Shown here: one piece after another, positions 1 to 2,527 of the stretch | How positions within the stretch are numbered: position 1 is the first letter of the stretch | How the letters are laid out: the number at the start of each line of letters is the position of its first letter | NCBI GenBank assembly: GCA_003529225.1 | Contig: DOJM01000356.1 | Span: forward strand, 16,015 to 21,323 | Source: Paenibacillus sp. | GTDB taxonomy: Bacteria > Bacillota > Bacilli > Paenibacillales > Paenibacillaceae | Direction: 5' to 3' | DNA length: 5,309 bases | The notes under the pieces: generated by a model | Database searches by the model: none | What the model saw: the letters and a program-made list of their open reading frames with translations, nothing else | What the model was told of the DNA's origin: nothing | Program-made: the position numbers and the translations under genes

Positions 1-1
1 T

Positions 2-76
2 GTATACCTTAAAGGCATCTCGATTTCTTCCACAATGGGTCCTAGCGCTCGTGTGAACACAACCGTCTTCAGATAA
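2..76 (+). CDS. rplA: Ribosomal protein L1, C-terminal end (partial)
   Basis: The last 24 codons of a gene that enters from the left, ending in TAA at 74-76. The translated tail begins VYLKGISISSTMGP and ends VNTTVFR. This is the usual end of bacterial L1, where a GxYxxxxxxSSTMGP segment precedes a short basic tail. L1 binds 23S rRNA at the mobile L1 stalk near the E site and assists release of deacylated tRNA; in many bacteria it also represses its own mRNA. In Firmicutes rplA lies directly upstream of rplJ, which agrees with the next gene here. The start and most of the protein lie outside the window, so nothing can be said about its length or upstream control. Confidence 0.9.
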   Translation, partial: VYLKGISISSTMGPSARVNTTVFR

Positions 77-80
77 ATAA

Positions 81-104
81 GGGTTGACTCTTTGAGTCAA
101 TTTT
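81..104 (+). terminator. Weak intrinsic terminator candidate after rplA
   Basis: A perfect dyad, TTGACTC (84-90), loop TTT, GAGTCAA (94-100), is followed by TTTT (101-104), five bases after the rplA stop codon region. G-U pairs between GGG 81-83 and TTT 101-103 could lengthen the stem to 10 pairs. The stem is AT-rich and the T tract short, so termination would be partial at best. The same bases supply the TTGACT of the candidate rplJ promoter, so the dyad may instead be an operator or chance. Confidence 0.4.
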
Positions 105-110
105 GATAAT
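84..110 (+). promoter_or_regulatory. Candidate sigma-A promoter for rplJ-rplL
   Basis: TTGACT (84-89) matches five of six bases of the -35 consensus and GATAAT (105-110) five of six of the -10 consensus. The 15-base spacer is shorter than the preferred 17. An alternative -10, TATAAC at 112-117, would be 22 bases from that -35. Initiation around 117-122 would give a leader of roughly 240 bases that includes the whole L10-leader fold, as expected for a separately regulated rplJL unit. Read-through from rplA remains possible. Confidence 0.45.
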
Positions 111-164
111 CTATAACAGTTGTGAAACTTAAGGTATCAATCTTAACCTTGAATATGCTTACCG

Positions 165-288
165 TAGACAGTAGGTGCCTTAGTGCTTAATTTCCTACCG
201 AGGTGTTGTGATAGAAACAAGAAGTAACGAGCCCCGCTCGTATAACTTTCGTTTTATCAAGCCTTCGTGATTCTGCGGAGGCTTTTCT
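165..288 (+). promoter_or_regulatory. L10 leader RNA (rplJ autoregulatory attenuator)
   Basis: The region has the hallmarks of the Firmicutes L10 leader. GTAGG (171-175) can pair with CCTAC (194-198). A long arm follows: GATA plus AAAC (210-218, bulged G at 214) with GTTTTATC (251-258), an internal loop, AAGT (222-225) with ACTT (245-248), and ACGAGC (227-232) with GCTCGT (236-241) capped by CCC. The segment CGAGG (199-203) can pair with CCTTCG (262-267, one bulged T), which is the 5' arm of the terminator that follows, so the two pairings exclude each other. In Bacillus subtilis the L10(L12)4 complex is known to bind this leader and promote termination when stalk proteins are in excess; the same is inferred here. 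Outer limits are approximate. Confidence 0.8.
259..288 (+). terminator. Attenuator terminator of the L10 leader
   Basis: AAGCCTTCG (259-267) pairs with CGGAGGCTT (276-284), nine pairs including one G-U, around an eight-base loop (268-275). The T-rich run TTTTCT at 283-288 follows. It lies 73 bases before the rplJ start codon, so it can only act as a conditional terminator in the leader. Its 5' arm is the segment that the upstream CGAGG (199-203) can capture as antiterminator. Confidence 0.75.
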
Positions 289-304
289 AATGCCTGCGTA
301 GGAG

Positions 305-333
305 CGGTGATGCTTTCCTTGGAAAGGACGCCG
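305..333 (+). other. Hairpin between the attenuator and the rplJ ribosome binding site
   Basis: CTTTCC (313-318) and GGAAAG (321-326) form a perfect dyad. It is extended outward, across a small internal loop, by CGGTG (305-309) pairing with CGCCG (329-333). No T tract follows, so it is not a terminator. It ends 15 bases before the Shine-Dalgarno sequence and could protect, or mark for processing, the 5' end of terminated-through rplJL mRNA. Its 3' side carries the sequence AAGGACGCCGA, found again before the methyltransferase gene. The role is unknown. Confidence 0.45.
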
Positions 334-361
334 ACACATAAATTTTCAGGAGGTGTATACA

Positions 362-865
362 TTGGCAAATGCAAAAGTAATTCAAGCAAAACAGGATGCG
401 GTTGACGTTGTTACTGCGAAACTGCAGAACAGTCTTTCGACTGTTGTAGCGGACTACCGTGGATTGACCGTTTCCCAAGTGACTGAACTGCGTAAGCAAC
501 TTCGTGAAGCTGGCGTTGAGTTTCAAGTCCTGAAGAACACATTGCTACGTCGCGCAACTGCTGCGGCTGAGTTGACTGAGTTGGATGGAGTTTTGACTGG
601 TCCAACAGCTATCGCATTCAGCACAACTGATGCAGTAGCTCCAGCTAAAATTTTGAACGATTTCGCCAAGAAAAACGACGCTTTGAAATTGAAAGGCGGC
701 GTAGTAGAAGGACGTGTCATCGACGCGGACCAATTGAAAGCACTGGCTGAGCTTCCATCCCGCGATGGTTTGCTGTCCATGCTGCTTAGCGTACTTCAAG
801 CTCCAATGCGCAACTTCGCGCTTGCAGTTAAAGCTGTTGCTGAAAAAGAAGAACAAAGCGCGTAA
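362..865 (+). CDS. rplJ: Ribosomal protein L10 (uL10), stalk base
   Basis: A 167-residue protein, normal length for bacterial L10. L10 anchors the stalk on the large subunit: its N-terminal domain binds 23S rRNA together with L11, and its C-terminal helix carries the L7/L12 dimers. Family features include YRGLT (residues 32-36), the basic helix [10 protein letters not shown] (42-51), KNTLLRRA (58-65) and [10 protein letters not shown] (78-87). The C-terminal part from about 135 is helical and alanine/leucine-rich, as expected for L7/L12 binding. The start is taken as TTG at 362, because AGGAGGTG (348-355) then sits about 8 bases upstream and the product begins MANAKVI, as in relatives. A GTG at 353 in the same frame lies inside that ribosome binding site and is rejected. 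The gene is first in a pair with rplL, 66 bases apart, and is probably repressed by its own product through the leader. Confidence 0.97.
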   Translation: MANAKVIQAKQDAVDVVTAKLQNSLSTVVADYRGLTVSQVTELRKQLREAGVEFQVLKNTLLRRATAAAELTELDGVLTGPTAIAFSTTDAVAPAKILNDFAKKNDALKLKGGVVEGRVIDADQLKALAELPSRDGLLSMLLSVLQAPMRNFALAVKAVAEKEEQSA

Positions 866-931
866 GCCTTTGACTCTTGCAGCATAAATCAATACCACAA
901 ACAAATTTAAATTATAAATGGAGGTTCAATC

Positions 932-1291
932 ATGAGTAAAGAAGCAATCTTGGAAGCAATTAAAGGCATGAGCGTATTGGAACTGAACGATCTGGTTAAA
1001 GCAATTGAAGAAGAATTCGGCGTAACAGCAGCAGCTCCAGTAGCAGCTGGCGGTGCGGTAGCAGCAGTAGCTGAAGAGCAATCCGAATTTGACGTAATTT
1101 TGACAGGCGCTGGCGCTTCCAAAATCAACGTTATCAAAATCGTTCGCGAAATCACAGGCCTTGGCTTGAAAGAAGCTAAAGACCTTGTAGACAACGCACC
1201 AAAAGCAATCAAAGAAAAAGTAAGCAAAGAAGAAGCCGAAGCTACTAAAGCAAAATTGGAAGAAGCAGGCGCAGCTGTAGAAGTGAAGTAA
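932..1291 (+). CDS. rplL: Ribosomal protein L7/L12 (bL12), stalk
   Basis: A 119-residue acidic protein with the standard three-part layout. The N-terminal dimerisation and L10-binding domain spans about residues 1-31 ([21 protein letters not shown] at its start). A flexible hinge rich in alanine, glycine and valine covers about 32-50. The C-terminal factor-binding domain runs from about 52 to 119 and contains [20 protein letters not shown] (64-83), the helix pair that contacts EF-Tu, EF-G, IF2 and release factors. Several dimers bind each L10, so more L12 than L10 must be made from one mRNA. This fits the strong GGAGG (920-924) seven bases before ATG and the very AT-rich, probably unstructured bases before it (901-919). 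A strong terminator follows the stop. L12 with L10 is expected to act on the rplJ leader. Confidence 0.98.
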   Translation: MSKEAILEAIKGMSVLELNDLVKAIEEEFGVTAAAPVAAGGAVAAVAEEQSEFDVILTGAGASKINVIKIVREITGLGLKEAKDLVDNAPKAIKEKVSKEEAEATKAKLEEAGAAVEVK

Positions 1292-1306
1292 TTCCTTCTA
1301 TACTGA

Positions 1307-1340
1307 AAACCCCTTGAACTTGTTCAAGGGGTTTATTTTA
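1307..1340 (+). terminator. Strong intrinsic terminator of rplJ-rplL
   Basis: CCCCTTGAAC (1310-1319) and GTTCAAGGGG (1322-1331) are perfect complements around TT; in practice the inner pair opens to give a CTTG loop. AAA (1307-1309) and TTT (1332-1334) lengthen the stem, and the run TTTATTTTA follows. It begins 15 bases after the rplL stop and should end most rplJL transcripts, separating them from the genes downstream. Confidence 0.93.
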
Positions 1341-1343
1341 TAA

Positions 1344-1393
1344 AAATATAAAGATAAAGTATAAGTTTCACACTATACTTTATCTTTATATTT
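1344..1393 (+). repeat. 20-bp perfect AT-rich inverted repeat
   Basis: The 20 bases at 1344-1363 (beginning AAATATAAAG, ending AAGTATA) are exactly complementary to 1374-1393, around the ten-base loop AGTTTCACAC (1364-1373). Only a few G-C pairs occur in the stem. It directly follows the rplL terminator. T-rich tracts end the stem on both strands, so it might act as a second, possibly two-way, terminator, a 3'-end stabiliser or an RNase III substrate. It codes for nothing, and no insertion-sequence hallmarks are visible nearby. Confidence 0.85.
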
Positions 1394-1396
1394 CTC

Positions 1397-1442
1397 GCTT
1401 AAACGCTTACCGTCCTTATAAGGACGCCGAAGACGTTTATGC
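1397..1442 (+). other. Imperfect hairpin around a 16-bp palindrome in the methyltransferase leader
   Basis: The core CGTCCTTATAAGGACG (1411-1426) is a perfect palindrome. Outside it, AAACG (1401-1405) pairs with CGTTT (1434-1438) and CTT (1406-1408) with AAG (1430-1432), with a small internal loop between the core and these arms. GC at 1397-1398 and 1441-1442 can close the base. There is no T tract, so a terminator is unlikely. It could be an RNA structure in the 5' leader or a protein-binding site in DNA. It shares AAGGACGCCGA with the rplJ leader hairpin. Confidence 0.5.
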
Positions 1443-1505
1443 TTGATAGAGTTAGTAGGGTTGTGTGAATACAAACTATTAACATAAAGGAAAGGGAGGA
1501 TAGAG

Positions 1506-2105
1506 ATGTCGCAACATTATTATTCGCAGCAACCGGAAGTGCGTCATGACAGACGTACCATCGATACCGTTCTAAGAGGCAAAAGCTTTCGTTTTACAAG
1601 TGATGCGGGTGTGTTCTCTAAAGGAGACATCGATTACGGTAGTCGAGTTCTCATTGAAGCTATGGATATTCCGGACGGTTCGGCAGTGCTTGATGTGGGT
1701 TGCGGATATGGACCGATAGGCATAAGTGCAGCATACCTAGCCCCCAAAGGGCAAGTTACGATGATTGATATTAATAGTCGTGCGGTAGAACTAGCGCGTG
1801 AAAATGCTCAGCACAATGGAATCCGGAATGTTACGGTAATGGAAAGCGATGTGCTCGGCGCATTGAATGAACAACAAAAGTTCGATGTGATTCTTACCAA
1901 TCCTCCGATACGTGCAGGAAAAGCTGTAGTGCATCAGATTTTTGAAGAAGCTTATGAGCATTTGAATGAGGGTGGATTTCTGTGGATTGTTATTCAGAAG
2001 AAGCAGGGCGCTCCATCAGCGGTAGCTAAACTTGAAAGCTTGTTCTCAAATGTAGAAGAAGTGGGCAAAGACAAAGGTTATCGTATTATTAAAGCTCAAA
2101 AATAA
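1506..2105 (+). CDS. ybxB: RsmC-like class I SAM-dependent methyltransferase (YbxB family)
   Basis: A 199-residue, single-domain protein. The SAM-binding motif I is VLDVGCGYGPIG (residues 61-72), the acidic residue after strand 2 is D88 in MIDIN, and the catalytic-site motif is NPPIRAGK (132-139). NPPIRAGK is typical of RsmC, which makes N2-methylguanosine at 16S rRNA position 1207 in Escherichia coli. The protein is about the length of the RsmC catalytic half and lacks the extra N-terminal domain of the E. coli enzyme, as usual for the Bacillus YbxB group. Target and activity are inferred from the family only. ATG at 1506 has GGAGG (1495-1499) six bases upstream. The gene sits between rplL and rpoB as in other Firmicutes, 214 bases after rplL beyond a strong terminator. 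No convincing promoter is visible, so it probably depends on read-through or an atypical promoter. Confidence 0.9.
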   Translation: MSQHYYSQQPEVRHDRRTIDTVLRGKSFRFTSDAGVFSKGDIDYGSRVLIEAMDIPDGSAVLDVGCGYGPIGISAAYLAPKGQVTMIDINSRAVELARENAQHNGIRNVTVMESDVLGALNEQQKFDVILTNPPIRAGKAVVHQIFEEAYEHLNEGGFLWIVIQKKQGAPSAVAKLESLFSNVEEVGKDKGYRIIKAQK

Positions 2106-2107
2106 AA

Positions 2108-2122
2108 TCAATAGGTTATTGA
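2108..2122. repeat. Dyad overlapping the rpoB promoter -35 box
   Basis: TCAATA (2108-2113), GGT, TATTGA (2117-2122) is a perfect 6-3-6 dyad. It shares TTGA with the -35 hexamer at 2119-2124. A smaller dyad, ATAAT-GGT-ATTAT (2135-2147), covers the -10 hexamer and has the same GGT centre. They may be operators or chance features of AT-rich DNA. Confidence 0.35.
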
Positions 2123-2147
2123 CATGTGATAGTGATAATGGTATTAT
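2119..2147 (+). promoter_or_regulatory. Sigma-A promoter for rpoB
   Basis: TTGACA (2119-2124) is a perfect -35 hexamer, followed by exactly 17 bases and TATTAT (2142-2147), five of six bases of the -10 consensus. Transcription would start near 2154. It lies 13 bases after the methyltransferase stop codon, so rpoB, and probably rpoC beyond the window, can be transcribed apart from the ribosomal-protein genes. The leader made from it would be about 370 bases, long enough to hold the structures described below it. Confidence 0.8.
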
Positions 2148-2363
2148 TATAAAATGTCAGTATTAAGATAGGCTCCATGTCTTTAGTTTGCTGAAAATGT
2201 CAAGCGATATATTGTCGCCGGCTAGCGCAAGCCGTACGGCAAGTTTTGTGCGAATTGGTTCTCTATGCTCTGGCGTAGCGAGTGTTACGCGGTAATAGAT
2301 AATAGCGCATAAACTGTTGCTTGGTGACGTATAATATGTACGTTTTGGGCAAATCTACTGGAT

Positions 2364-2369
2364 AAGGAG
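2364..2369 (+). promoter_or_regulatory. Shine-Dalgarno / antiterminator element of the leader peptide
   Basis: AAGGAG lies ten bases before the ATG of the small frame at 2380. It is also complementary, with one G-U pair, to CTCTTT (2393-2398), the 5' arm of the terminator hairpin. The same bases could therefore serve as ribosome binding site or as antiterminator, but not both. Confidence 0.4.
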
Positions 2370-2379
2370 TATTTTGGTC

Positions 2380-2451
2380 ATGGATAAGTGCGCTCTTTTT
2401 TCGAAGATTTCGATAAGGGCTTTTCTTTTATTTATGACTGAATCCTTGTAG
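2380..2451 (+). CDS. Possible 23-residue leader peptide overlapping the rpoB attenuator
   Basis: A short open frame starting ATG at 2380, preceded by AAGGAG (2364-2369) and ended by TAG (2449-2451). The peptide begins MDKCALFSKI and ends LLFMTESL; it resembles nothing I know and has no run of one amino acid that would suggest classic amino-acid attenuation. The whole terminator hairpin and T tract (2392-2433) lies inside the frame, so ribosomes translating it would prevent the hairpin from forming. The spacing to the Shine-Dalgarno is slightly long. Coding by chance cannot be excluded; only the position and ribosome binding site support it. Confidence 0.35.
   Translation: MDKCALFSKISIRAFLLFMTESL
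2392..2433 (+). terminator. Intrinsic terminator (attenuator) in the rpoB leader
   Basis: GCTCTT (2392-2397) pairs with AAGGGC (2415-2420), one G-U pair. Past an internal loop, TCGAA (2401-2405) pairs with TTCGA (2409-2413) around GAT. The tract TTTTCTTTTATTT (2421-2433) follows immediately. It stands 95 bases before the rpoB start and points along the rpoB transcript, so it would stop transcription before rpoB unless it is overridden. Confidence 0.65.
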
Positions 2452-2484
2452 TATGGTTCCATTATACGGTTCCAAACAAGGGTT
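2441..2484 (+). other. Second hairpin after the attenuator, with GGTTCCA repeats
   Basis: AATCCTTGT (2441-2449) pairs with ACAAGGGTT (2476-2484), nine pairs with one G-U. Inside, GTAT (2451-2454) pairs with ATAC (2464-2467). GGTTCCA occurs twice (2455-2461 and 2468-2474) and GGTTC a third time (2481-2485). The stem contains the stop codon of the possible leader peptide. No T tract follows directly. Function unknown; it may stabilise the rpoB mRNA 5' region. Confidence 0.4.
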
Positions 2485-2527
2485 CGCAATCAATTTTTAA
2501 GTGAGTAGACATGAGGGGTGAGTAAAG

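Larger units (their letters stand above)
2155..2433 (+). ncRNA. Structured rpoB leader RNA with attenuator
   Basis: Between the promoter and the terminator at 2392-2433 lies a chain of complementary arms. GCGATA (2204-2209) pairs with TGTCGC (2213-2218). CGGCT (2219-2223) pairs with AGCCG (2230-2234). A long irregular rod is closed by GCAAGTTTTGTGCG (2239-2252) with CGCATAAACTGTTGC (2306-2320), with bulges, and contains TCTAT/ATAGA (2262-2266, 2295-2299) and GCGTA/TACGC (2273-2277, 2286-2290). ACGTA (2327-2331) pairs with TACGT (2339-2343). I recognise no known riboswitch or T-box motif. It may be a leader that senses a ligand, protein or translation, or, when terminated, a small RNA of about 280 bases. 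Boundaries are inferred from promoter and terminator. Confidence 0.5.

Noticed and set aside
353..361. GTG start adding three residues to L10
   Set aside because: The GTG is part of the AGGAGGTG ribosome binding site itself. TTG at 362 gives the normal spacing and the family N-terminus.
870..898. Promoter between rplJ and rplL starting from TTGACT at 870
   Set aside because: No acceptable -10 hexamer at 16-18 bases. The AT-rich stretch is better explained as an open region before the rplL ribosome binding site.
907..1227. Reverse-strand open frame across rplL
   Set aside because: Complement of the alanine- and lysine-rich rplL codons; no independent evidence.
2126..2150. Fur- or PerR-like box in the AT-rich promoter spacer
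   Set aside because: TGATAATGGTATTATTA resembles the left half of a Fur box only; the right half does not match a 7-1-7 arrangement, and rpoB is not an expected target.
2330..2335. Perfect TATAAT in the rpoB leader as a second promoter
   Set aside because: No -35-like hexamer lies 16-18 bases upstream and there is no TG extension. The bases fall in a hairpin (2327-2343).
2155..2433. T-box or known metabolite riboswitch in the rpoB leader
   Set aside because: No T-box bulge sequence (the TGGNACC type) or other conserved riboswitch core is visible, and the gene is not an amino-acid or vitamin gene.
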